Assembly: GCA_949825025.1 (NCBI GenBank)
Contig: OX463784.1
Location: 22,627,868 to 22,691,867, forward strand
Direction of reading: 5' to 3'
Length of the DNA stretch: 64,000 bases
DNA from: Siphlonurus alternatus
Lineage: Eukaryota; Arthropoda; Insecta; Ephemeroptera; Siphlonuridae
In this document: positions 9,331 through 19,198 of the stretch, one piece after another
How the letters are laid out: every line of letters begins with the position of its first letter
How positions within the stretch are numbered: position 1 is the first letter of the stretch
Notes under the pieces: generated by a model
The model's input: only the letters and a program-made list of their open reading frames with translations
What the model was told of the DNA's origin: nothing
Database searches by the model: none
Program-made: the position numbers and the translations under genes

Positions 9331-11839
9331 TATATTTTTTTTTTATTAAGCACCTGCAACTAATATAATTTGATTTAACTTATTTTGTAGCTCGAATGTT
9401 GGTACTACCGGTATTGCTGTGATATGATGAAACTGTAATATTCAGAGCATTGGGTTATGAAACCTATGATTACAATTAAATTTACTATTCTGATCACTTT
9501 TACATACAATAAAAAAGATAAAATATTTCTTTGCTACATTACTTAAAATCCTGAAGATATTCCTATGGAACTAAATTATGTGTTGGTTTCAGGACGCCAA
9601 GGCCCTAGACATCCAGGTGCGGTTTGGCAAGGAGATCCTGATGGTGGACTCTTGGTGCAAGAAGAAGCACTACGACGCCTTCTGCCAGGTCAATATTGTC
9701 TGCAAACACAGCCTCTAGACTAGGTCCAAGTGGTGTAAATTGGATTTAAAACTCATGCACTACATGAATAAGTAATACAGAATAGAAAATTGTCCTTTTT
9801 TAAACTCGTTCGATTCTTCTAACTTGCTTGCAAATTTCTATTTGTTACGCCTCAGTGCAGCTAAAAGTTACTTTTAAGAGTATGTGTGCTTTCTATTTAA
9901 AAATATTAACAATTTATGACGGTCATTGTTTATATTTTTTATAGTTCTTTGTGATATGATGAAACTGTAATATTCAGAGCATTGGGTTATGAAACCTATG
10001 ATTACAATTAAATTTACTATTCTGATCACATCAACAAACTTTAATTATCATCCCGCATCTGTAATACTGAGCTATGTACATCATGATTGTATGTAGCATT
10101 GAGTTATCTGCTGTATTAGGTGAGATTTAAATCAGAAAGCTTATTATTGCAATCATCTGATATTATAGCACACAGTTCATTGTTGCTCATCATTATTACA
10201 GACGAGGAACATAAAATATGGCACATAATAAAATTTGAACTCCTCTTTCTTCTTCTTTTCTTATGCCCATGTATTGGTTATTAAACCTTTTTATCATTTA
10301 CTTAAAGGCCTTATGAACCTTTGCACAATATTAAGTACACGGTTAGCTTTGCTTTAGTATGATTCGTCTGCATAATTTTTTTTGTTTCAGCAGCACAAAT
10401 ATCAGAGATAATAGCCGATGAAAAGGAACCTGTGACGTCACTCACGCTCATTCAGCGGCGACAATATAGGGAAATCCCTGCAAAAGATAGGTTCACTCCC
10501 GCTGCAACCACGGCCACAATTTTACTTCTGGAATTTTGAAACTTTACCAGGGCAGTCTTAATAGTATTTGTCAAATAGCCTGAAAGATTTTTTTTGATGA
10601 CATTCATACAAACCGAGTTATTGCGGTAGAAAGAGGAGCAAAAATGTTGTATAGGAAAACAATGTTAAATTTTTAGCTTATCTTGCAAGCACAATAACTC
10701 AATCGGTACACACGCCACCAAAAAAATTCTTTCAGTCCATTTGACAAATACTATCAAGACTGTCCTGGTAAAGTTTCAAAATTCCAGAAGTCAAATTGTG
10801 GCCATGGTTGCAGCGGGAGTGAACCTATCTTTTGCAGGGATTTCCCTATATTGTCGCCGCTGAATGAGCGTGAGTGACGTCACAGGTGCTTCTTCATCGG
10901 CTATTATCTCTGATATTTGTGCTACTGAAACAAAAAAATTAGGCAGCCGAATCACCCTGAAGCAAAGCTAACCGTGTACTTAATACTGTGAAAAGGTTCA
11001 GAAGGCCTTTAAGCTAATGCCTCTGACTTGTTATTTCTGTACTCATGAGGAAAATAAAATAGAGAAAGGATTCCTTCTCTTCCCTCTTCATGTTACCAGG
11101 CAACGAGTCAAGTTCTGTAGTTAATGCAGAGCATCTAAATAGATAACGATTTTCCCTGACGTTGTGACATGTTGTGACAGGTCCTTGGTCCTGGGCTGAA
11201 CCTTCACCTTGCCGAGAACGACCTCTTGAGAGACGTGTTTGAACTTGGAGAGAGACCTACCCTCCTCAACGGAGCCACACAAAAGACCACCAAGCTTGAG
11301 AGAGTGAGTTCCCTCAGTCACATTAGGATAATTGTGTCTTGATTTGTGAGATGATGAAACTTTATATTCAGAGCATTGGGTTATGATACCTATGATTACA
11401 ATTAATTATTTATTTCTGATCACAATTAAATTAAAATGTTAAAATTACCACTTGAATAGATTATATCAAATATGCAGACAACTGTTAAGTAGCAAAGCTC
11501 TGACATTTTGTGAATCGGGTGACTTGCCACAAAAAATAGGATAGCCTATAATGGCAGCTGGTTGATATCTAATACATTATTTACCATACTTTTGGTTGTG
11601 AGAACCTAAACCTCTTGACCTCTCATAACGAAGCGTAAGAGCTGGTCTGTCTCTCACAACCATTACAGCTAGTTACGAACCGCAGCCTAATTTACATACC
11701 TGTTTGAATGTATTGATGTAACGAGACTAACTTTGTTGTCTTCTGTCCGCAGCACTTGATGAACGCAGCTGCCTTTAAGGCAAGGACCATCTCTCGAAGC
11801 AAAAACCGTGACAAACGCTCGGCAGTCATAGCATGTTGA
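2572..11839 (+). CDS. IFRD1: IFRD1/IFRD2 homologue (interferon-related developmental regulator), 3' eight exons
   Basis: Spliced coding exons read at 2572-2679, 4373-4538, 6679-6880, 7435-7670, 8781-9054, 9593-9688, 11181-11303 and 11753-11839. All have AG/GT borders and compatible phases, giving 429 residues to the TGA. The protein begins with a Ser/Asp-rich segment (NLTSDEDSMNDNAS), has an acidic EEVDEQTQEDLFEEKL stretch, a helical-repeat IFRD domain (through RIAAGECIAVLFELGR and HKYRAKKDRKTQRSSFRD) and the C-terminal IFRD_C region ending near HLMNAAAFKARTISRSKNRDKR, as in vertebrate Tis7/PC4 and SKMc15. Family members act as transcriptional co-regulators and IFRD2 as a ribosome-binding translational inactivator; which role applies here is not shown. 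The first exon (about 30 residues with the start) lies upstream of the window. Exons are GC-rich against AT-rich introns. Each visible intron carries a snoRNA-like element. The 1/2 paralogue choice is not resolved. Confidence 0.93.
3733..3814 (+). ncRNA. Intronic C/D-box snoRNA, copy 2 (subfamily B)
   Basis: Stem TTGTGA / TCACAA, C box ATGATGA at 3740-3746, D box CTGA at 3805-3808. Contains the ATTCAGAGCATTGGG core; the preceding A extends the 28S complementarity by one pair. This is the most diverged B copy. In the 2680-4372 intron. Confidence 0.82.
4373..4538 (+). CDS. IFRD1: IFRD exon, acidic region and start of helical repeats
   Basis: Acceptor tttgtcag, donor GTGAGA. Encodes EEVDEQTQEDLFEEKLMEAI followed by a segment aligning with the human 'KSAKTRQAALEG' type helix (KSAPARTTALEGVGKAF). 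Phase fits both neighbours. Confidence 0.93.
4695..5180. repeat. Outer foldback (GAGCTATCTGCTATTT family) containing a nested foldback
   Basis: The outer ends (AATAATGAGCTAC..., AGCTATCTGCTATTTCAGGTG on the left; AAATAGCAGATAGCTCATTATTGC on the right) are inverted. Related copies are at 10056-10205 and 15770-15962. The middle is occupied by the 4771-5070 foldback. Confidence 0.7.
4771..5070. repeat. Foldback MITE, GGGTGCAAAG family
   Basis: Ends GAGTATTGACCTCAATTTT / TTGAGGTCGATACTCC; the inverted arms include GAGGGTGCAAAGTTATGCTA, CAGATTTTTTAGAGCCCGGG and AAAAATTATTGAAAGT-like runs. The centre carries TGACGTCA-type palindromes. Confidence 0.8.
5398..5744. repeat. TTAA-flanked foldback MITE, GGGTAAGGTAACGCC family
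   Basis: 347 bp, nearly perfect hairpin, starts GGGTAAGGTAACGCC and ends GGCATTACCTTACCC, with TTAA on both sides (5394-5397 and 5745-5748). TTAA duplication is the piggyBac hallmark; no transposase is present. The copy at 16886-17232 has the same length. Confidence 0.82.
6064..6152 (+). ncRNA. Intronic C/D-box snoRNA, copy 3 (subfamily A)
   Basis: Stem CTTGTGA / TCACAAG, C box ATGATGA, D box CTGA at 6142-6145. Differs from copy 1 only at the CT/TC pair before GGGTGTTTCCC. Sits in the 4539-6678 intron, which also contains two foldback elements. Confidence 0.85.
6455..6585. repeat. Dispersed repeat, second copy at 20292-20415
   Basis: Shares GCCATTT..GGTGGCAC, AGCTGGAGCTGAA, TATTTCATTA and CATTTAGCTT with 20292-20415 in the same order and orientation. 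Class unknown. Confidence 0.6.
6679..6880 (+). CDS. IFRD1: IFRD exon, helical repeats
   Basis: Acceptor gtccgcag, donor GTGAGC. Encodes CTITEGIKGSLRKGRGAEQG then AAAQLAPLLCVQLGAG, the conserved 'ERCLKKGK..EQ.AAA.LA..LCIQLG' part of the family. Ends in phase 0. Confidence 0.95.
7143..7231 (+). ncRNA. Intronic C/D-box snoRNA, copy 4 (subfamily A)
   Basis: By eye identical over 89 nt to copy 1, while the flanks differ apart from a short TGTAT also seen before copies 3 and 5. In the short 6881-7434 intron, about 200 nt from the acceptor. Confidence 0.85.
7435..7670 (+). CDS. IFRD1: IFRD exon, helical repeats
   Basis: Acceptor gtccacag, donor GTGAGT. Encodes CCWSLSLLQFLSGGELTEV through LSSWSLLLTLLAPSDVY; matches the human region containing SSLLAWTLLLT. 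A family-typical insert (SYLKGNGTIPAVPAEEAQ) lies between helices. Confidence 0.95.
8540..8628 (+). ncRNA. Intronic C/D-box snoRNA, copy 5 (subfamily A)
   Basis: By eye identical to copies 1 and 4: stem, C box ATGATGA, core TTCAGAGCATTGGG, D box CTGA. In the 7671-8780 intron, about 150 nt upstream of the next exon. Confidence 0.85.
8668..8735 (-). repeat. 5S rRNA-like SINE head fragment
   Basis: Read on the minus strand it gives CAGTGCGCTTGACCAGGTCT then CAGATCACCAAAGTCAAGCA, the 5S-like segment with a box A-type motif. The body is missing; a C-run lies at its 5' side and an A-run (T-run on the minus strand) at its 3' side. In the IFRD intron before exon 8781. Confidence 0.65.
8781..9054 (+). 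CDS. IFRD1: IFRD exon, most conserved core
   Basis: Acceptor caccatgcag, donor GTGAGG. Encodes the strongest family signature: LEVRIAAGECIAVLFELGR, then LRQLATDSHKYRAKKDRKTQ and RSSFRDILHFVE. Starts 1 base into a codon, ends in phase 0. Confidence 0.96.
9419..9497 (+). ncRNA. Intronic C/D-box snoRNA, copy 6 (subfamily B)
   Basis: Stem GTGA / TCAC, C box ATGATGA 9424-9430, D box CTGA 9490-9493, core ATTCAGAGCATTGGG. The 79-nt unit has a different 3' half from subfamily A. About 95 nt from the acceptor, near the 70-80 nt spacing known to favour vertebrate intronic snoRNAs. Confidence 0.85.
9593..9688 (+). CDS. IFRD1: IFRD exon, start of C-terminal domain
   Basis: Acceptor ggtttcag, donor GTCAAT (weaker than the others). 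Encodes 32 residues including IQVRFGKEILMVDSWCKKKH, matching human 'IKFGPERMYIDCWVKKHTYD'. Confidence 0.93.
9950..10030 (+). ncRNA. Intronic C/D-box snoRNA, copy 7 (subfamily B)
   Basis: Stem TGTGA / TCACA, C box 9956-9962, D box 10022-10025. By eye identical to copy 6 between the stems, although it lies in a separate intron (9689-11180) with unrelated flanks. Confidence 0.85.
10240..11160 (+). repeat. Dispersed repeat interrupted by a foldback; other copy at 15985-16135
   Basis: 10240-10301 plus 11013-11160 together match the reverse complement of 15985-16135 (CTTCTTTTCTTATGCCCA, GGCAACGAGTCAAGTTC, GCATCTAAATAGAT). The 10302-11012 foldback was inserted into this copy. Confidence 0.65.
10302..11012. 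repeat. 711-bp foldback element in IFRD intron
   Basis: Long hairpin: CTTAAAGGCCTT at the left end pairs with AAGGCCTTTAAG at the right. Arms contain CACGGTTAGCTTTGCTT, ATCAGAGATAATAGCC, CACTCCCGCTGCAACC and their complements. No coding capacity. Confidence 0.85.
11181..11303 (+). CDS. IFRD1: IFRD exon, C-terminal domain
   Basis: Acceptor ttgtgacag, donor GTGAGT. Encodes 41 residues, VLGPGLNLHLAENDLLRDVF through TKLER, matching 'EVLGSGMQYHLQSNEFLRNVFELG'. A dispersed repeat ends roughly 25 bases upstream of this exon. Confidence 0.95.
11344..11425 (+). ncRNA. Intronic C/D-box snoRNA, copy 8 (subfamily B)
   Basis: Stem TTGTGA / TCACAA, C box ATGATGA 11351-11357, D box CTGA 11416-11419, core ATTCAGAGCATTGGG. 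In the last intron (11304-11752), only about 40 nt after the donor. Confidence 0.84.
11753..11839 (+). CDS. IFRD1: IFRD terminal coding exon
   Basis: Acceptor gtccgcag. Encodes HLMNAAAFKARTISRSKNRD then KRSAVIAC and stop TGA at 11837-11839. Matches the human C-terminus (FERHLYNSAAFKARTKARSKCRDKR). Confidence 0.95.
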   Translation, partial: HLMNAAAFKARTISRSKNRDKRSAVIAC

Positions 11840-12396
11840 ACTCTTTCCCCTCTTCCCTCTGATTGGGTGAGGCTCGCAATGACATTATAGCCTCAAACCC
11901 AGGCCCCTCTCAATCAGACAAATGTGCAAGTTATTAAGGGTTAATTTCTACTTTCTTCTTATGGGAATTGGTTTTTATTTGTTTTTATTTTTCTTCTCTC
12001 TATCTACCTTTTGATTGTATGTAATTTATTTATAAGTGATTTTTTTTTTTTTTTTTTTTTTTTCATTTTACAAATGATGTTATGTATAAAAAAAAATTAG
12101 ATGTAAAAAAAAGGCCTTAGTTCTTTCATTAAAATTTATTATATTATTAAATTTAAAATAAAATTAAAATTTGTTTATCATGGTCATTTATTTATCTAGT
12201 CAAGTTATTTGTTGATTTTTGTTATTAACTAATTTCTTGTTAATAATACAGTGAGAAAGGGGGGGTAATAGAAAAAAAAGGACTAGAAACTTGTCCATGT
12301 TAACCTTGTGTGTATGAAATTGCTGTGTAATTGAAAGTCATTTATCATAAATAATAAAAGTTGGTGCTCTTTTTCATAAAATTCATCAAAATAAAT
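11840..12396 (+). promoter_or_regulatory. Probable IFRD 3' UTR with candidate polyadenylation signals
   Basis: AT-rich sequence after the stop, with T-runs at about 12040-12063. AATAAA hexamers are at 12157-12162, 12353-12358 and 12390-12395; which is used cannot be decided from sequence. Confidence 0.45.
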
Positions 12397-12399
12397 ATA

Positions 12400-15170
12400 C
12401 AATACATATTGAGAAAGTGTACACCACTAATTAATAATAATAATTAGACACTATTACATAATAAATAATTAACCTCTAAAAAACATCTGAGGCCTTATAT
12501 TTAATATATATAATAACATCCATGTAAAATGTAGATCATAATACATATATAATATTATATAAAGTATCATTATTATTTTTTTGATTCTGTGCTGGCACAA
12601 TCGTTTAAGAGGGTTATTTGTACCTTTTTGTTGATACCCTGGGTTGCAAATTTATTAAAATTTGAGGCATGTCTTCTTTTTTTTATCATATAATTTAAGA
12701 AGGGTTATATTTTGACAATCCTAGACCAAATTAAAAAAGAATGTATTTTATAAATCTTAAATTAAAGCTAAAAAAAGTGGTTTGTTATTTAGTTTAAATG
12801 GCTGGATATATTTCTAATTTCTTTATAATTTCAATTAAATAAAATTTAAGGTGATTAATTGGTTGTAAATATTATATTTATGTCAACTTTAATTTTTAAT
12901 TAATTTAAATTGTATCTGCAACCTGTGTATTTACTTAAATGTAAAAAATAAATGCTCATTGCAATCCCTCTGTATTTTAGTCGTGTTAAATAAAGAAAAT
13001 AAAATTCAATAAATGCATGTACATAAATAAAATGTACATAATTTCTTTGTTGCCAGTGCATTCTTGTCGTATGTATATTGTTATGTAAATAAAAAAAAAA
13101 AAAAAAGAATAGAATTATTAATATCAATGTGAACTGTTATTTTTTTTTCTTTATTGCGGCGTCAAAAATAATAAAAAAATATATAAACCTTAAAGGTTTA
13201 AATAATAATTTATTTTGTAAGTTGCAATTATTTGAAGGGGAAAAAACATAAAACAAAAATATTTTTATTCTTCCCATTTTTTTTTTTTTTTTTTTTTTCT
13301 AAAAAAGTTGCTCAGTTCAAAGTATCAAAATTTTAATTTAAATTAACACTTTTGAATGAAGATTTTTATTTCAATTCTGTCTTTTGTCCAAAATGATGAG
13401 CTTTCACATAATATTCTGCAAGAAACATCATGCTATCTTCTTTCAGGAGATCGTTAATGAACATTATCAAGGCTCATTATATTGACGAGAAACAACATAT
13501 TGGTAATTCTCTAAATTAAAAACATTTCTCCCCTCTTATCATTGCAATTTTAATAATTAGAATGTGTCGTATGCTATAATAGCATTTTGGTTTTGAAATT
13601 CTCTACCATGTATGACATTATATTAATTATTAATATAATTTGGGATTCATAATTAGTTATTTATTCATATTGTATGATTAAAGTGCTGCTAGTAGACTTT
13701 TATTAATCTCCCAAGTCCTCTACTCTTACTGGTTGTAAGAAACCGTTAATTGTTAAAATTGTCTGTCCGATGAAGCCTTTTCCATTATTGCCAACAGTGG
13801 AACAATGATTTCATCCACCAGAGCACAGAATGTAATAGGGCAGAGCCACGAGATTGTTAGGTTGCCTACTTACAGGATAACGCTCAGCTGTTTACCTCCC
13901 CTCACTTCTCCTACTGTTGTCATACCGTATACGCTCTAAAGCGTTGAAAAAAACAGAAAAAACAGGTTTAATTATTTAATAAGGATACAAAAATGTACCT
14001 TGTGCATTCTTTATAAACTAGCAGATGATATTGAAATAATATAAATGTAATAATTGCCGTCTATAATTAATATTTTTCCACATTTTCTCCCTTAAACACT
14101 GCTAATGTAGCACAAAAGCACAACAAAAAGTTGCGGCAGCTCCTGTAAAGTATGCAATATATGTTGCAGTGACGTCACGTGGGCCTGGCCTATTGTATTG
14201 TTAGCGCTAGTAGCCTGTAAAATTTTGTAATATCAACCATTTTGCATTATATGGACACATGTAAATCAACTACTCTGTCATGCTATTCCCTTCACTGGAC
14301 AGACATTACACAACAATACTTTTTTAAAGATCAGAGGACTTGGATAAACCTTATTTTAAATTGACATGCAATAGAGTTAATATTAACGAGTGAAATTTTG
14401 ATCAAATTAGGTTCAGAAAAAAGTATTTAAACTCTATTGTTAAATAAAAGTGTTCAAAATTTTGAATTATTTGCTCATATCGTAATGACGTCATTTTTAT
14501 AAGGTGATATATTGGAATAATAAATATTTAAATGAATATTTTAATTTTTTGATAATCATTTATATATAAAATTGGGAAAATATTTGTTAATTTAAAGCAA
14601 TAATTAAATTAAAAAATTATATCATTAAAAATTAAGAATTATAATCAACAAATTAAAAATTCAATCATGTTATTTATTATTCCAAGAAATACTTGAATTG
14701 TTAAATATTTTAGTCAACAAGGATAAAAATTCAAGAATTTTTTAATACTTTATCAAATTTGGTTGTGCATTTATGCAGAAAATAAAAATTGTTTACCATC
14801 AAATTTAAATTGTTTTTATTTATTTATAAACAATTAAGTACATTTTACATTTTTTTTTTCTTTTATTTATCATAGGAATGTTATGCAGTAATTCGATTAT
14901 TCTTTTATAAACATATCAAAATAATTTTATTTTCTAGTTATATTATTCTATTAACAATTTTTGGTTATATATTTTTAAATCAAATATAATTTAAATGATT
15001 ATTTAATATGAATAGAAATAGAAATGTATTTAAATGTTTCAAAATAATAAATTATAGTATAATATTTATAACAGACAATTTCACTAAAAAAAAAGTTGTG
15101 CAAAAACTATGCACTTTTTTTTTTACCAAAAGCAAGTTAATTTTGCCCTTGAAAATTTCCTCCTCTGACA
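12400..15170. other. AT-rich intergenic region, no gene seen
   Basis: Homopolymer runs and scattered AT-rich sequence with no splice-bounded conserved frame. Short frames such as the one at 12900-13127 are low-complexity and not supported. Confidence 0.6.
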
Positions 15171-15213
15171 CTATTAAGGGGAAGGTAACAGGCCCAATGT
15201 TAAATAATAATAT

Positions 15214-15340
15214 TGAGCGCGATTCACGAAGCAGTTAGCCAGGATTCTAACCACGTTTAACTAGCATGGTGTAACACGTAAAACAGGTATAGTTAAACGT
15301 GGTTAGAAACTTGGCTAACTACTTCGTGAATCGCACCCAT
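15214..15340. repeat. Foldback, GCGATTCACGAAG family, copy 1
   Basis: Ends GCGCGATTCACGAAGCAGTT / CTACTTCGTGAATCGCACCC; interior CCACGTTTAACTAG pairs with its complement. Second copy at 34742-34892. Confidence 0.78.
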
Positions 15341-15341
15341 T

Positions 15342-15456
<115 letters not shown>

Positions 15457-15769
15457 AATACCACAAATGAAAATTATGAAAAAAATTTAAAATGTTTTCC
15501 TCTACATCCCCTATAAGTACCTAAACTATCAGGTATACAAATTCATGACTCCAAAACTAGCTACTGATAGGAGATGTACGCAGAGAACATTTTATTTTTA
15601 TTTTTTTCATAATTTTCATGTGGGGGATTTTTTTTTTTTTTTTAATATTGGGCATGTTACCTTCCCCTCAATGTTCAGCTGAAACAATATACATATAGAC
15701 CAGTATTATGTAGTAGGAGTACATATAAAAAAAGGGTGGTTTTCAAGACATTTACAACCAGTTCCTCGT

Positions 15770-15962
15770 CCATAATAATGAGCTATCTGTCTACCATGAT
15801 CTAGTTGCAATAATGAGCTATCTGCTATTTCAGGTGACCACAACAATGAGCTTTATTTTATACTGATTCATAATTGCACTTACCTGAAATAGCACATTAT
15901 AGCCCATTATTGCAACAAAACCGTGGTAGGCAGATAGCTTATTAATCTGGATAAGGGACAAA
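15770..15962. repeat. Foldback, GAGCTATCTGCTATTT family
   Basis: CATAATAATGAGCTATCTG on the left and CAGATAGCTTATTAATCTGG on the right are inverted; same family as 4695-5180. Confidence 0.7.
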
Positions 15963-16885
15963 AGAACCTCAAGACAGAGGGCATCTATTTAGATGCTCAG
16001 CATTAACTGCGGAACTTGACTCGTTGCCTGGCAACATGAAGAAAGAAGAGAAGGAAGCCCTTCTCTATTGGCTTACTAGAAGTAAAATGGCTTAAACGCC
16101 AATGCGTGGGCATAAGAAAAGAAGAAGAAGAGGATATTAATAGTACACAAAAATTGCTATTAAATATATAAGAGTGCATATAACATTTGTTGAAGATAAA
16201 AATAAGAGAGCACCTACAATTTGGTAAATTAATTACATTTTTAAATTTAAAAGTTAACTTCTAAATTTCTGAAAATATTTTTTTTTAATTGAGACAGATT
16301 TTATCTTCAATTTATGAGATAGCCATTATAGTTTCAATGTATTTTTCAACAAACACATCAACACTACAACAGCTTTTTTTTTTTTTTAAGCAGGATATAT
16401 AATAATATTATGCTTAAATTGGAACTTAAATTGAACAATATGCTTTATATATTTTATTATTAACCAAAAACTAAAAATGCTCAGAGAGGAAAAATAAAAT
16501 CTAAAAGTTAGTATGATGGGTTTAAACAGTGGTGGTTATAGAATGGTTTAATGGCACACACCTAGCTCTTTTACTACAATTTTTATAGAAGGAGACCAAT
16601 CTTTATAGCAAATTCAGTAGCCAATTCAATATAATAAGTTCCTGATGACAAGTTGATTCTATTGAACTGGTTGCTCAGAAAATTCTACAATGACTCCTTC
16701 AATAATTATGGATAACAAAAAAAAAGAGTCAATATTAGAAGGTTAAGTTGTCAGTTTAATAGACTCCTGATGACGAGCTGGTTTCATGAGACTGTCTACT
16801 GAACCTTCTATTTCAATTTCTTCTATGGAAATATTAGGGTGAATGACCTTAAAATATTATACCCACCAAAACTGGTTGTATTTAA

Positions 16886-17232
16886 GGGTAAGGTAACGCC
16901 ACCAATGTTAAAAAAAATCCCTCACACAAAAATTCTGAAAAAAATTTAAAATGTTCTCCTCTATACCCCCTATCAGTAGCTAAAATATCAGGTATACAAA
17001 TTCGATCTAGTTTTTGAGTTATGAATTTTTAAAGTTGACTACTTTAACATGGAGAAATGGAAATCCCATGTTAAATTAGTCAACTTTAAAAATTCATAAC
17101 TCAAAAACTAGATCGAATTTGTATACCTGATATTTTAGCTACTGATAGGAGGTGTAGAGGAGAACATTTTAATTTTTTTTCATAATTTTTGTGTGAGGGA
17201 TTTTTTTTAACATTGTTGGCGTTACCTTACCC
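16886..17232. repeat. TTAA-flanked foldback MITE with 37-bp flanking duplication
   Basis: 347-bp hairpin, GGGTAAGGTAACGCC to GGCGTTACCTTACCC. Immediately outside, 16849-16885 and 17233-17269 are identical 37-bp direct repeats that each begin and end with TTAA. Confidence 0.85.
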
Positions 17233-17269
17233 TTAAAATATTATACCCACCAAAACTGGTTGTATTTAA

Positions 17270-19040
17270 ATGATTATTGTTCTATTTCACAGGATATTTT
17301 GACGAGTTATTTGTGTAAATAAGTACCTTAATAATATTATTAGTAAAAGTGTATACTTTTTTTAATGACAAGCATTATATGTCTAAAAAGTTGCTATGAA
17401 TAAGGTTCACAATTTTCTTGATATTGATAACATAAAAATTGGATATATAATGATGGTTAATTACAGATATCCAGTTTTAATTTCAGAATTTATTCAAATT
17501 AAAAAGTTCTGAATATACGGCTAAACTGCAAATTTAGAATTTTCTGTTATATTGGACATTGCTGCATATAAATGAGCAATTAATAAAAATATGCCATTAT
17601 ATATTAACCCTTATTTTAAATAACATTGTACCTAAATTATAAAAGTAATATATTATCACCATCATATTCAAAACTGTTAATTGATATTTCATGCAAATGT
17701 TAAAATAGGAAATATAACATTGTTTTACAAGTTTTGAAATAAAATGTATGAATATTAATTATTATCATTGAATACAAAAACAAAATTATTGTGTATCTTT
17801 GCCTCAAAATTTAAATTGGAAGATAAAATAAAATAACAAATTAGTTTCAAAAATAATTACATACAATCAATTAAATGACTGAGTCATAATAATTTTCTTT
17901 TTCAACTTCAATTTTGAGGCAGTGACATATATTACATCAGGTAAAAATTAGTTGCTTTTTATCAGTACATGGTTAATTTCAAGTACAATAGATAATATAT
18001 AAAATAAAATTCCATATCATAATATTATAGAAACAAAATAAATATAATAGCTTCTGATTTAATAATTAAAGAAATTTGCATTAAAGTCTCATTGCAAAAA
18101 TATTTTTCAACTTAAAATTAGTTTATGTATAAAAAAAATGGCTAATTTTAGCACCACGCAGAAAAATATATAATATATGAAATAAAATAAGAAATGGTTA
18201 ATTTTCTTAAAAAATAAAAATATCTGGATTTAAAAATCATTGTTTAAATAAATTCTTTCATTTTTCATACTTGGGATAGTTTGTTCAACAAATATTGATA
18301 ATAATTCTTTATCATTAAGATTTTAATATCAATTATTTGAATACAGAATTTATAATGTCAGACTTAATTAATCAATAAAATTAATCAATAACATATTTAT
18401 CATCCTTTTATTCAAGTTAAAAAGAGCATTTTATTTTCAACAATAAATTAACGAGAGTATTTTTCAATAATAATTTTATTTCAATAGTACCAAAAGAAGA
18501 CTTAACTTTCTCTATTAAAGACGTTTGACAACTTTTTATAAGTGATAAAGAGAGGCACATTGATTGTTCTTCACTCTACAAATCTACACAACTCTACACA
18601 TCGTTGCCGAAATGATGTAAACAATAAGACAAATTTAAGTCCCCATTAGTAAAAGCCAACAATTTAGCACTTTAATTTTATACATAAAAGACATAGACAA
18701 CTTGTCATATCCAATTTTGTTTTCATCAAGTTTGTAATATCTTCAATCATTGATAGCCAGTTTGAAAAAAAAAAAAAAAATCCAAGAAACGGTCATAATA
18801 AAATTGGTTTACGTTTGAAAGTACTTTGCCTTATTTTTAGTATTTTTACCAATGAGGTTCTTTGTTACAAACTGTCCACCAATGGCAGAGGACTTTACAA
18901 ACATAACGAAAAACAAATAAATATGATGCAAAGTGCAGCTGCATTTTTTACAATTATCATTGAACTTAATATGAAATACAACTACATATATATTTCATAA
19001 TTATAATCAGAAAATTACTCCCATTAAAATAAATTACATA
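17270..19040. other. AT-rich intergenic region, no gene seen
   Basis: No supported frame, RNA gene or recognised repeat. Lies between the 3' ends of the two convergent genes (IFRD + and DUF1397 -). Confidence 0.55.
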
Positions 19041-19046
19041 TTTATT
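19041..19046 (-). promoter_or_regulatory. Candidate polyadenylation signal of DUF1397 gene 1
   Basis: AATAAA on the minus strand, about 150 nt past the TAG at 19199. Position is plausible; use is inferred. Confidence 0.4.
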
Positions 19047-19198
19047 ATGTAGTTGTTAAAGGATACTTCCAAACCACGAATATAAAATATTTTCAACAAG
19101 ATTTACATAATTGTTGTTAAATTAAATAGATCCACTTTTAATAAGAGTTTCTGATTAAAATGGATCTACTTGATTTCAATAAAAGATCACTACAATAT

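Noticed and set aside
1840..11425. The eight CATTGGGTTATGA units as MITEs
   Set aside because: They have terminal inverted repeats, but constant orientation, one per intron, C and D boxes beside the stem and rRNA complementarity fit snoRNAs much better.
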